Shown one piece after another: positions 32,001 to 42,691 of a stretch of 64,000 nucleotides of DNA. Made by a program: the position numbers and the translations under genes. The stretch spans positions 80,106,001 through 80,170,000 of the forward strand of contig CM077597.1 in the NCBI GenBank assembly GCA_039654915.1. The letters run 5' to 3'. The DNA is from Aquilaria yunnanensis. Its lineage: Eukaryota; Streptophyta; Magnoliopsida; Malvales; Thymelaeaceae. Numbering within the stretch: the stretch's first letter is position 1; every line of letters starts with the position of its first letter. The notes beneath the pieces were generated by a model. The model saw nothing but the letters and a program-made list of their open reading frames with translations. It was not told the origin of the DNA and searched no databases.

Positions 32001-34320
32001 GAAACCTATAAAACAAAACAGCTGCAGGAAAAAGAAGCTATTAATGACAATATTACACTTTTTGTCCGAAGGGTGTTGATAACTGAAGATTTCCCAACAT
32101 TTGGATATCCAATGAATCCAACTGATATCGCTTGCTTGTCACTTTTCAAGCGGGAAAATTGCCTCAACACGGATAGGAGAGAACCCTATGATTGCAAAAA
32201 ACAAAAAAGAAGATAGATAATCAATGTCAAAACTTAAGCTGCAAGCGGATCATTAATGATCAGTAGAAGAAGTAGTGTTAACTCTGCTGATTGAAACACG
32301 GGCCAAACATGCCAAGTGTAAACGAAGTAAAAAAAGATTTGGATATGTGTGTCATCTAGGGGATGGAGTATTCATGCATCAAATAATGCCTTGCCAGCAT
32401 TTGAATGGCAATCAGATGATCATTAAAACATCATTACCTTGCCGAAAGATTTATTGATGCTTGCATGGAATGCTAAACTCGGATATTCCTTGCATAATAT
32501 TCTGAGCCATCCTTTTGTAGACCAGGCAGGAACAAGATCACACTGGAAAAAAAAAAAACTTTGCAGGGTCAATGACTGGGGAAATGTTCTAACATGAATT
32601 AACTTATGTGAAAATGGTTGCTAAAAAATGAAACCAACCTTATTCAACAGAAGAATCATGTGCTTATGACTGCAATGCTCTTTCAGATATTTCTCCAAAT
32701 GATGACACCTTGTACCTTGAGGATCCCTAGCATCCAAAACCTGCATGCCAAAAGAAATATGAAAGGACATGTATGTACAAGTCAGCAAACCAGATCAGAT
32801 AAAAACAGCAGGGGGCATAGCAACGAAGAAGCAAGGTGCCAATCATTGCACTATCTGAGAATGTGTATCCAGAAAATCCTATGAAAGTCAAGTCATTTGA
32901 TTTCTCAACAGGGAAAATGTTTCAAATTTGAGGGAAAAACTCAAGGGGCTAGAATAAACATCAAAACAGCCAAAAGCAAAAAAATGTGTAGCTAGCCTTG
33001 CCTTACTCATTTCTGGGACAAAATAAAGCCCAATTCCAAGTGGGCTAACAAACATAACCCATCAACACCTTCTGGATGTTAAGAACAGGAAAGAGGCAAG
33101 GTAAAGGAAACAATACTTCGGGACTTCTCTAGTAAGAGATATAAGAACCACTAACCTGAACAACAACATCTGATGAGTCAATTACTTTGTACAGTTCACC
33201 CCAAATCCGCTTGCTTTGACCTTTTTCAAACATAGTATGGCGAACCAGGTCCCTAAATCCATCCTCCTCATTACCTTCTACAGAAGTCGATGAGCCATAT
33301 TTTTGCTCAAAGGCATCTGCAAATAGAGAACAAAAAAGATATCAACTTTTTAGCTCAACAGCAAAGAACCGGGAACAGCATTTAGCTGCTAGATTTCGTG
33401 AAGTTTTTGTGCAGTTTGGGGAACAGCAAGACAAGGAGGAAGATAATTTGTTACCTTGCGAACAACCAGCCTTCTCCACCAAAGACTCATAATCTGCAGC
33501 CAACAAATTTGGACGTTTTCTCTTATTCTTAGGCCCAAAAGCATCTTCAAAAGGCACAGTCTCAAGGAGAGGAACTCTTTTTTGCTTCAAAGACACACAA
33601 CAAAGAAATTATGCCATGGAAAATAAAGCAAAAACTTTTTATCAGGAAATTTGAAACTCTTGGGAACACATCTAAATCCTTACTAATTTCATTGATTAAA
33701 GAACAAAGAAGGTGGTAAAAGACAATACTAATCGAGTATCAGCTACTGTGAACTAAGGAAAGTTCAGAGAAAGGATTATGAGGTCTAATGCGCTAAAGAC
33801 GCAACACAAAACCGGATTCACTATCATGGCAAACAATCAAAATGACCCAGAAAAGTTCCTACCTTTTGTTTCTCATGTAAGAGAGCCAATGGCAAGTTCT
33901 TCCCCCTCACAATGACATTATAGCTGCTAGACATGCGGTTTTGGAGCTCTTCACGAAAAATCTCCAATTTCTTCTGGTCTACAACATGCTGATTTCCTGG
34001 AATAAGAAAAAGAACAATCCAGATAAACAACGATTAAAGGAGTAACACAATGAAACAATAAAATCTGTTGCTTTACACATACCGAACCAGCGGCGATCAG
34101 GCTGGATGCGAGTGTTGGGCAGCTCTTGGGATTGGAACTCATGGCGGATAATCCTGCCCTTGCGGTTGCGCTTCGGCCTCGAGTTGTACATCTGAAGGCG
34201 GCGCACGGTGGCGGCGCTTCTATTCCCTTTGTTCCCGGCATCCGTCCGGTTCGCGTCCAGCGAGTGCTTCGGCTTGCCGGAGACGTTCACTTTCTTCTCA
34301 TTGTTCTTTTTCTTCGCCAT
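29090..34320 (-). CDS. NUG2: Nuclear/nucleolar GTPase 2, 60S ribosome assembly factor (11 exons, 546 aa)
   Basis: NUG2/NOG2 is a circularly permuted GTPase that binds pre-60S particles in the nucleolus and nucleoplasm before export. Exons in reading order: 34320-34083, 33996-33863, 33584-33455, 33316-33156, 32740-32639, 32542-32438, 32185-32057, 31840-31700, 31114-31014, 30380-30323, 29431-29090. All introns are GT-AG and in phase. The start is the ATG at 34320, followed by a Lys/Arg-rich N-terminus ([10 protein letters not shown]) and the family motif [14 protein letters not shown]-binding motifs come in permuted order: G5 DARDP (224-228), G4 NKCD (254-257), G1 GYPNVGKSS (316-324), G2-region PGETK (341-345), G3 DCPG (360-363). 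The tail has the family motif [14 protein letters not shown] and then an acidic/polar extension. Plant NUG2 proteins are close to this length. A displaced copy of the kinase promoter begins 282 bp upstream. Confidence 0.96.
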
Positions 34321-34601
34321 GTTCGTCTCGCCGCTTTCACTTGGCCGCGATTTTTTGTGCGGTTCGGGGGTTTTGGAACTCAGACAGAGCGCGCCTAGGG
34401 TTCTTTGTGGTGGGAAAACTGACAGAAAAAGTACCTACAGTTTTACTAATTGGCTTATAATTCCCTGAAGTTTTTTTTGTCACATATGGACCACCCCCTC
34501 TCTCTCTCTCTCTCTTCTCCGTGCTAGGGCCTAGAGGTGTGCACTATTCGACCAAATCTTAGAAACCCGGAAAACACCCAGTTCAGTAGAAGTTAACTCG
34601 A
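34321..34601 (-). promoter_or_regulatory. NUG2 upstream interval with CT microsatellite
   Basis: This 281-bp interval lies between the NUG2 start codon and the right arm of the inverted repeat. It is GC-richer near the gene and has a (TC)n tract at about 34496-34514, which on the coding strand is a GA-repeat of the kind common in plant core promoters and leaders. The NUG2 transcription start may lie here or further out in the duplicated arm. Confidence 0.5.
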
Positions 34602-36760
34602 TACAAAGCTTGCAACTGAAATGCTAAACTCAACCATTTTGAACCTAATACCCAAATGGTAATTTCAATTCAACATTGCCAAACAGCCCCATTAGTAACT
34701 TAACAGATACTCCATCGGCGAAAGAAATCAAGACCAGATAGATCAAGACAACCATACATTCAGATAACAATGCGCAATTCTCAATCCTCAGCCTCAAAAT
34801 TAGGTTTTTGTTCCTAGAAATTCGATTCAAACTACAATGTCCGACAAAATTGATTTAAGCTAAAATGAAGAAAACCCAGAAGACCGTGATTGAAACCCAT
34901 CTAGAGTATTCATCAATCATGAAGTCGAACGATGAATCGGGCATGAAATAAAGATGAAAAGGGAAAAAAACAAAAAAGAAGGAGAGAGATCCGAAGAACG
35001 GCAGATTCAAGATATTACCTGGCGACAACCCAAATGAGGAAAGAAGAAAGCTACTATGGAAAAAACCCTAACAAAACCACTAGTGTTTCCCTTTGGCTCA
35101 ATTGTTCCAACTCAACTTCTATTCTGGCTAATTATGCCATTGATGTTATTTAAGTATGTGCAATTATATCACTATCATGTCTAATCGACAGTTTAATTCA
35201 CTTTAATCAAATTGACATGGTTGCGTTATTCATCAAAACCATGATCAATTTCCAAACCTCACTTTGACTAGGCTTTGACCACACGGATAATGTAATCGTG
35301 TTAACTGGATTAAAGTGAACCAAACTAACTCTAAGTTGGTCCAATTATGCCATGAATGTTATTAAATTGGTCCAATTTGGCCATTTCCATTAATATGTTT
35401 TACAACTCACTTCTTCCACTGTTTGTATTGTACATATTGTCTTAAACTGCATAATTAAATTATCACATTTTTTAGCGTCAAGCCATAAAGCCAAGTTACT
35501 ATTGATTATAAAAAAACGTTGATTGATGGAGAATAAAAGGTGAAGAAGAGTTATTGTCAACTACCACAAGCTCATGACTCATTAACGAACCCATCTTAAT
35601 ATTCTCGACTTGATTCCCAACAGTTTTTCAATAAAATTTCAGTCATGGAAGAAGTGAATTATGCAATTTATCAGCAAAAGTGATATAATTTGACCAATTT
35701 ATTCACATTGGCACAATCGCCTAAAATCAAAGTTTAGTGGCATAATTGAGCTAGAGGTAAAGAATAGTGGTTTTGTTGGTATTTCTTTGTAAAAAATGAG
35801 GGCGGAAAGAAAAAGGCGGGATTTTTACTGACTTGGCAGTCTGGCATCAAGGATGGAATTTGTGTTGTGTAGTAGCGTGCACACATACGTGCAATCACAA
35901 TTCTACCCTCCACTTTATCTTTTTTATTTCCTTTTTTTTTTTCAGAAACCATGTTAAATTTAGTAATAAAAAACTTAATTTTGTTGAGTGCTAAGCTAAG
36001 TTGTACAAATTATCTTAAAATAGGAGTGGAAAGTGAGAGCGAGAGTGGAAAAGTATCACTTTTTAAAATTTAAGTAAATAAAATGATTGTAAAAGTGAGA
36101 GCATGAGCGATAGTTGAAAGCGAAAGCTATAGCACAAGAGCAGGAACGGTGACCCAAAATAGAAGAACTATGCAACTTAGGTGGTGAGTATGGCTAGAGT
36201 TATTGAATTGGTTGAGGCTGGAGTTATTTAATTGGTTGTTTGTGAAAATTGGCTAGAGCTCTTGAATTGACTGTTCTAGGGGGCAAGGCTATAATGTTTG
36301 TTTTTTATGGCATTTTTTTATGGATTAAATGATATATTGTTTAATTTTTATTTTTATTTTCTATCATTTTTTTGTCTGAATTAATGTCACCTAAACTTTA
36401 TCCAAATAAATATTTTTTTAGGAAGTAATTATTTTTTATAAATTTCTTTTCGTTCCCAACAGAATAAAAGATAAATCAATATAAAAACTTAATTTTAAAA
36501 AATATATTAATAATATTTTTGATTTTTTTCAAGTGTAGCTTTAATTGACGTAATAATTGGGTAAATAATGATTGAGGATGAAAACCTCTAATATTTTTTA
36601 AGTGGCAAAATCTCCCCCGTGAAATTAGTAGAATATTACGCCAAGAATGGGATATTCTATTTTATTAATGACTCAATAATACCCAAAACATTTCTCCTCT
36701 TTGTATATATTACATAAGATACAAAAAATTATACATATTGTAACTGAGTCATTTGTTAGT
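34602..36760 (-). repeat. Right arm of ~2.1 kb inverted repeat: displaced kinase promoter/leader
   Basis: This is the reverse complement of 3929-6050. On the minus strand it contains, in order, upstream DNA, the foldback MITE (about 35780-35087), the kinase leader exon, the donor CCAG|GTAATAT (about 35036/35035), the leader intron, the uORF region and the first 12 kinase codons. The codons end in a stop as a 14-residue ORF (34637-34593). The leader-intron acceptor CAG is changed to CCG (base 34717). Small indels also separate the arms, including a 21-bp addition in the intron. It points toward NUG2. Confidence 0.93.
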
Positions 36761-37241
36761 GGAGAAGCTTAAAACAAAAGCCCTCTTCTAACTCATGAAA
36801 AATGGGCCCATTCCTAGTTTTCTCAAGGCCAGACGGCTAATGGGGATCATACCTATGTCCAACCAGCTTTCTCTCAACCACTTTTTAGTCATTCCATCAA
36901 AATTAGAAAGTTGTCTGAAATAGACAAAACTTTTTATAAGTATCAAAGCGTGTCCAAGTGTATGACTACAATCTATATACGCAAGTTTTTTCCTTTGTGA
37001 ATTTTCATATATACGTATATGAAATTGGTACAAGAAGACATGGATACACTTCTTGATAATGGAATTAAAAAACAATCAATGAGGGGCGACATAATAAGAT
37101 CTATAAGTCATTTTTTTGATCTAATTGAAGGCAAAGATTTGGCAAACCTCTGCTTGATAAACAAGTCAATTGTTCAAGGTGTTCTGTAATTGTTGTTGGC
37201 CCCTCATTTTCATTACATCACTACAGGTTGCCTTGTGAAAT

Positions 37242-37285
<44 letters not shown>

Positions 37286-38304
37286 TTCATTGCATAAAAC
37301 ACCCAATGACACTTATATAAAAGGAATAGGGGTCTATAAAATGAAGCGGTAAGACTATTTTTTTATATATTTTTGTCTAGAAATAATTTTATTTAACAGT
37401 CAATATTATACATGTATAATAATCTATTGAAAATAAAATTTTTATGACGTTATTATTTTTTATAAAATTTCCTTTTTCTTAGACATTAAACAAATATTCA
37501 TAGAAATTTAATAGTATTATAGAAATATTTTCAATGAATTATTAGACCTACATATTATTAGCTTTCAAATTAAATTAGTTTTGGACAAAAAAATAAAAAA
37601 AAGTAAGATATTTTGAATATATTGACTTAAGTTAATACAACTTCTTAATTTGTGGATAACAATGTATATCCAACAAGATTATGAAGACTATTTATTTTAC
37701 ATTTGACCTGCAATAGTAAATGGTTTATACATTTGATTGGTTTCACAACCTCCAAATTGTCTCCATTTAAATATATTAAACTTATGATTTTTTTAGAGTT
37801 ATATAATTATTTTACAGCCAATTCCTTTCATATTATTAACGATGTATTATTGTGTATTACTTTTATTTTTTATTTTTTTAGAATCAATGTCAGATGAATA
37901 ATGTAGGCATAACAATAACTTATAAAATATTTAGAAAACAACTAAGTTTTTATTAATTTTTAATCCAACCTAAATAAATAAAAATTAATAAATAATCAAA
38001 TTTTACAAAAATGCTTTTAGAAATATTATTCGGACTTTTCAAGGTGTAGTGTTTCAATAATGATACAATTCAGATAAACAATCATAATATAAAAATAAGG
38101 ATTTCTCACACAAATCAACCATATGCATTTATGTATAATTTTAGCGAGATAGAGAAAATTATTACCATTTTACATATATACTTCTTAAAATTATTATTAT
38201 ATTTTATAATTTAAAATATGAGAAGGTTATAACAGATATAATGTAATTTTTTTATCTTTATTTTTACATATACATATATATATAATACATATAATTTAAA
38301 AAAA
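36761..38304. other. AT-rich gene-free DNA with a TA microsatellite
   Basis: No gene was recognised. A (TA)18 tract occupies 37247-37282. The rest is very AT-rich single-copy-looking sequence. Confidence 0.5.
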
Positions 38305-40020
38305 TGTTAAGGGCGTCGGGCACCCCCTAGCCCCCCTATTGCCTCCGTCATTGCACTAGAGGACAATGGACAACAAATGTCACAAATTTACTACAAGCTC
38401 ATAATGGTTTGAAGCCTAATATATGCGCATATACTCGAGTCCCTTAAGACCCCTCCTCATCCTAGTCCTCTAATGGGAAATTGTCCCATTCCTAGTGAGA
38501 TCTGGCTCCGAACTCGCTCTAGCAAACCTTGACTTGCCAACTGTGTCAGGTCGTCACCTAAGCACATAATAACCTCTCCTTGAATACTATGTGCAGGAGT
38601 AATCCAAATATACTTAGCGAAGCAAGTTGGGTGCACTAATGTCCCACACTAGTGCCTTAGGTCTAGGTGTTATTAATGTTACACCCTTCCTATGGTGAAC
38701 TTTGACTAGTACATGGCCAATCCAGTTTAGGTGCACTAAGTTTCCACTCTAGTTCTTCATGTTCAAGGCCTAGCTAGGTAACTAGGTGTACTAAACCTTC
38801 ACCCCTAGGGGTATTAGGCTTCTACTTTAGTGCCTCAGGTCTAAGATTAGACTAGGCGACCAAGTGTTACTAAGCCTCCACTTTCCTTGGTGAACCTTGC
38901 ATGATATTAAGCTTGGCACTTGCTACACTTCAATGAGTTGGTCACTACTAGGAATCATACTTGCTCTAAGTGCTCTCGTGTTTCTGAGCACATATTAAGG
39001 TCTCAAATGCACTAAAGTAGTTTAACTATCTTGCACCTCAAAGACCCCTCAATGTGCCCAAGTAACTTAGCCTAAGTTCTAAGTCACCTACCTACTTAGA
39101 GCTCTTTGTGTTCTTTTTTATTCCTTAGTGTAGCTTTCACTTACTTGGGTGTTAAGCAACCTCCGAAGCCATGCTAAGCTCTCACATTATCCAATCTAGG
39201 CTCCCCATGGGCCCTTGAGCTCACATTGTGCCCAAATGCACATATGTGTCCCTATTAGCCTCATAGTTTTTTTGGCCCTTAGATATTTTCATTAACTTCC
39301 TATAGCTCTTGTAGCTCTTAACCTACTCTATGGTTAGTGAAATACCACCTCAAGTCATCTTTCCAAACTATAGCAAGTTGTGCCATAAGTTACCCACATT
39401 AATCATGCCTTAGTGCACATGCACTTCTCTTAGTTGACTAGGACACAGTTCTAATTCACCAAAACTAGTTCACCATGCTCCATGCTTAAAATACTTGGTT
39501 ATTCATTATTAATGCATTTAAACTACCTTAGGGATGACTACAAGCCTCAACTAGGGCACCAAAATACCCTTATAGACACACATGGTTCAATTATGCTCAC
39601 ACCATCTTCTCCTTGCTTCATTTGATCCATTTGTCTCTTTTTCTTCATTCCATTTCCATTATAAATCTTGAATCAATCTTACGAACATGTCTAGGATGTT
39701 TAGAAACCAATTAGGAACCAAAAACATCATCTTTGGTTGAGTTCCAAAGCAACTGTGGCGCTGCAGTGCCAGAGTTGATTTGATGTTGTCTAAAAATAAG
39801 TATCCTGGCATTTAGGCCTCAGCTGGCACCTAGGCCTTAAGAGCACGACCTGGGCTTGATTTATTTGGCGCCTAGGTGCCCAAAACTCACTAGCTTCATC
39901 CAACTTCGCGAAATCTATGCACAATTGACTCAAACTTTGTTCTAATCATATATAGACTTGCAATTACTCATCCCCAAGGCCAAATATGATAGAAATGCAT
40001 TTCCATTTTTAGAAAGTTTT
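38305..40020. repeat. Unclassified GC-richer repeat-like region
   Basis: About 1.7 kb stands out from the AT-rich flanks by its composition. It contains many variants of GCACTAA, CTTAGGTCTAGG, CTTCCACTTTAGTGCC and GGTGAACCTTG, suggesting old internal reiteration. Its left edge (about 38310-38360), read on the minus strand, is GCAATGACGGAGGCAATAGG. This resembles the CAGTGACGGA-type terminus of the element at 1989. No open frame of note and no opposite terminus was found. Confidence 0.4.
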
Positions 40021-40276
40021 TAACTTTTAATTTATCTTATTACTCTTATTTAAGCTCTCACTGCACAAAATTCAATAAAGAATTTTTTTAACCTTCATTT
40101 AAACTCTTATTGCATAAAATCCAAAAAGAATATTTTTTAATCATTATTTAAACTATCACTACACAAAATCCAAAAATATATTTTTTTAATTTTAGTTTCA
40201 CGGGCAAAATTAGAAAAAATAACATAAATTACATATAACTTAATTTCTATGCCTAGATAAACGTTTCAATTATTAT

Positions 40277-40289
40277 GGGACGGAGGGAA
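40277..40289. repeat. Isolated Stowaway-like terminus
   Basis: GGGACGGAGGGAA matches the right end of Stowaway MITEs, but no partner CTCCCTCCGTCCC lies within reach upstream. It is a truncated or decayed element. Confidence 0.45.
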
Positions 40290-42691
40290 TATATTACACT
40301 AATATTCTAAATATTAACAATTGGCTACTGTAGCCTAATTTAGCTTACTCCCATATACCAGACCCATAATGGACAAACGCCACTTCTAGTCCTTTAATAT
40401 TTGCTTTTGCCCCCTATGGTCTATGTCCTTTTCCCTCTCATGATCATGCCTCAAATTTGGAGTTAAGGCAAAATTATGACAATGGCAGGATTAGCCAAAC
40501 TACAGGAGCTAAAAGTATATTATCCAATTATATTAGAAAAAAGGTTTTCCATCTTTCCACGATGTTACATTTTTATCTGCAAACTTTAAAAATTTTTAAA
40601 ATATGAAACCATCATATTATTTTGTAACAAAGTACGAGCAACCTTGCTTCCATTAATCTATACAATTATTACGAGTATGAACTGTTGGCACAGCACCATG
40701 AATCTCACTTAACACTAATTGTTGAGTTAAGTAACACCTTTTTTGGGCTTTCAGCATGAGGGAAGTATAAGGCTGACCAGGAAAACTGTTGGCCAAGAGA
40801 AAAATTACATTGAAAAGGCGAGGTTGGCACTATTCATGAACAATGTTACTATAATTTTTTTATTTTTTTTGGCGTAATCGCTATTTTTCAGTTCCTGAGC
40901 TATAGATTTTTCTCATTTCAATCCCTAAATTCTATTTATTTGTCATTTTTGTTTTTGTTTTTGTTTTTGTTTTTAATTTTTACCCCTTTATTAAGTCAAT
41001 GTTAAACCTAATAAACATCGTCTTTCTGGTTGCTCTATTAATCCCAAACTTGACTTTGACTTGTGTGTCAATACTTAAATATTACAGTTTCTAGGAATGT
41101 TATTTCTATCTTCTAAAGAAAGACTTTGGTTGCTATTTTCTAAGACAATTATTTCTATCATAGTTTTTACATTTCATGGGAAGTATATTTTTTTATCAAT
41201 GGTTAAATCCACTTTTAATTGCGAGAACTCTAATATTTCATTTATTTGTCCTTAAACTTTATTATTGAATGATTATTTTGCTATATTTACATTAAATATT
41301 ACCATAGAATGGACCACTGCAATGCTTGAGTGAAAGGAAAACTTGTATATACTAAAACACAGTCATATTTTATTGTATTTTATTGTAGATATACAATATA
41401 TATATATAATTTTTCTTATGTAATGGCATAACCTCTCTTTTCGCCTATGTAGATTTTCGTTCTTTTGTTTTTGTCCCTAAATTTTATATGTTTGTCATTT
41501 TGGTCCTTTTTCTCCTTTCTTTCTTTTTTTTTCGTGCAAATTTAATGGTAAACCCCTTACTAACTCTAAGGGTGGAGTTAGGATTCTGTAAAACAAGAAT
41601 TGTCCACATTAGTGCACAACAAATCTATCCAATGTTGACTAAGTAGCATATTTTTATTCTCTTTTTGTAAGTCCTAGCTTCAATGAATGAAACTCTCAAT
41701 TCCCTCCCAAGCAGTGAAACTCCTCTAAAATGCTAGTCATCCAAGTGGTGACTTCCTATTTTAACAAACAAGTAGATATTAATTATGCTAATCTTGAATC
41801 ACCAAATGTGCAAGTATTATCTTTATAAGATGACATTTATTTGGGATTCAGAGATGTAGTGAAAATAAAATTTTTAATAAATTTATTTTTTTGGTGAAAT
41901 TTTTAAAAAGTTCATGCTTTGAAAAAATCATTGAGAAGGAAGAAAGAGTATATCTATAATGAGCTTTGACAGTACAAGGGGCCAAAGAAAAGTATTTTTC
42001 TCAAATTTCTATTTAAAATTGTTCTAATTTTTATTTCTTTTTTTGTATCAATAATAAAATACCAATTTTAGTTCATAAAATTTCGCTCTTTACCTTATTA
42101 ATTTTGAAACTTTATTGAATAAATATTATAACTAATTTTATGTCAACTCTAAATCTCAATTTTTTTTCATGGAAAATTTTATTTTATCAGTAGTTAAACT
42201 TACTTTTAATTACTAGGACTCTAAATTTTTCTCTCTTCAACTCTAAACTTTATTATTTAATAAGTATTGTAGTATATTTATATTAAATGCTAATATGTAT
42301 TGAACCACCATGACTTCATAATTTCGCATTGTACTTTTTGGTCGTCAAACTTTTTTTTTTTCAGACAATTGACTCTTTGTTTAAGTTTCTAAAATATTGT
42401 TATATGTCTTCTTAAGTCATAAACTTTGGTTATTTACAATAAAATGTCCGAACAATAAATTGCTACGCCAATGTGGCCAATTCACCTATTTCTAAGTTTA
42501 GTGGGTTGAATTGAATGACAGAATTAACGAAGTTTATGGGCTAATTATGGATTTACACCACTTTCCATTCTCCAGATCCGAAAGAAGGGACCTCAAATCT
42601 GATTACAAAAGAACATAACGTTTGGTATCAGCAACTGTGAACTGACAACGTTCAGTTAAGTCCTGTCCAGTGTCCAAGCAAAAGAGCTACA
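40290..42691. other. Gene-free upstream region of the LRR gene with dispersed direct repeats
   Basis: No gene was seen. A degenerate 140-150 bp sequence at about 41178-41325 (TTTTTATCAATGGTTAAATC ... TATTTACATTAAATATTA) recurs at about 42170-42312 (TTTATCAGTAGTTAAACTTA ... TATTTATATTAAATGCTA). A second phrase (TTTTTGTCCCTAAATTTTAT and relatives) recurs near 40920 and 41480. These are probably remnants of one repeat family. The LRR gene promoter lies at the right end. Confidence 0.45.

Noticed and set aside
34645..34830. Minus-strand open frame ending [10 protein letters not shown] as a gene
   Set aside because: It is leader-intron and uORF sequence of the copied kinase promoter. It crosses a former splice acceptor and has no domain.
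36788..37075. 95-codon minus-strand open frame
   Set aside because: No recognisable domain, AT-rich context and no flanking gene structure; a chance frame is likely.
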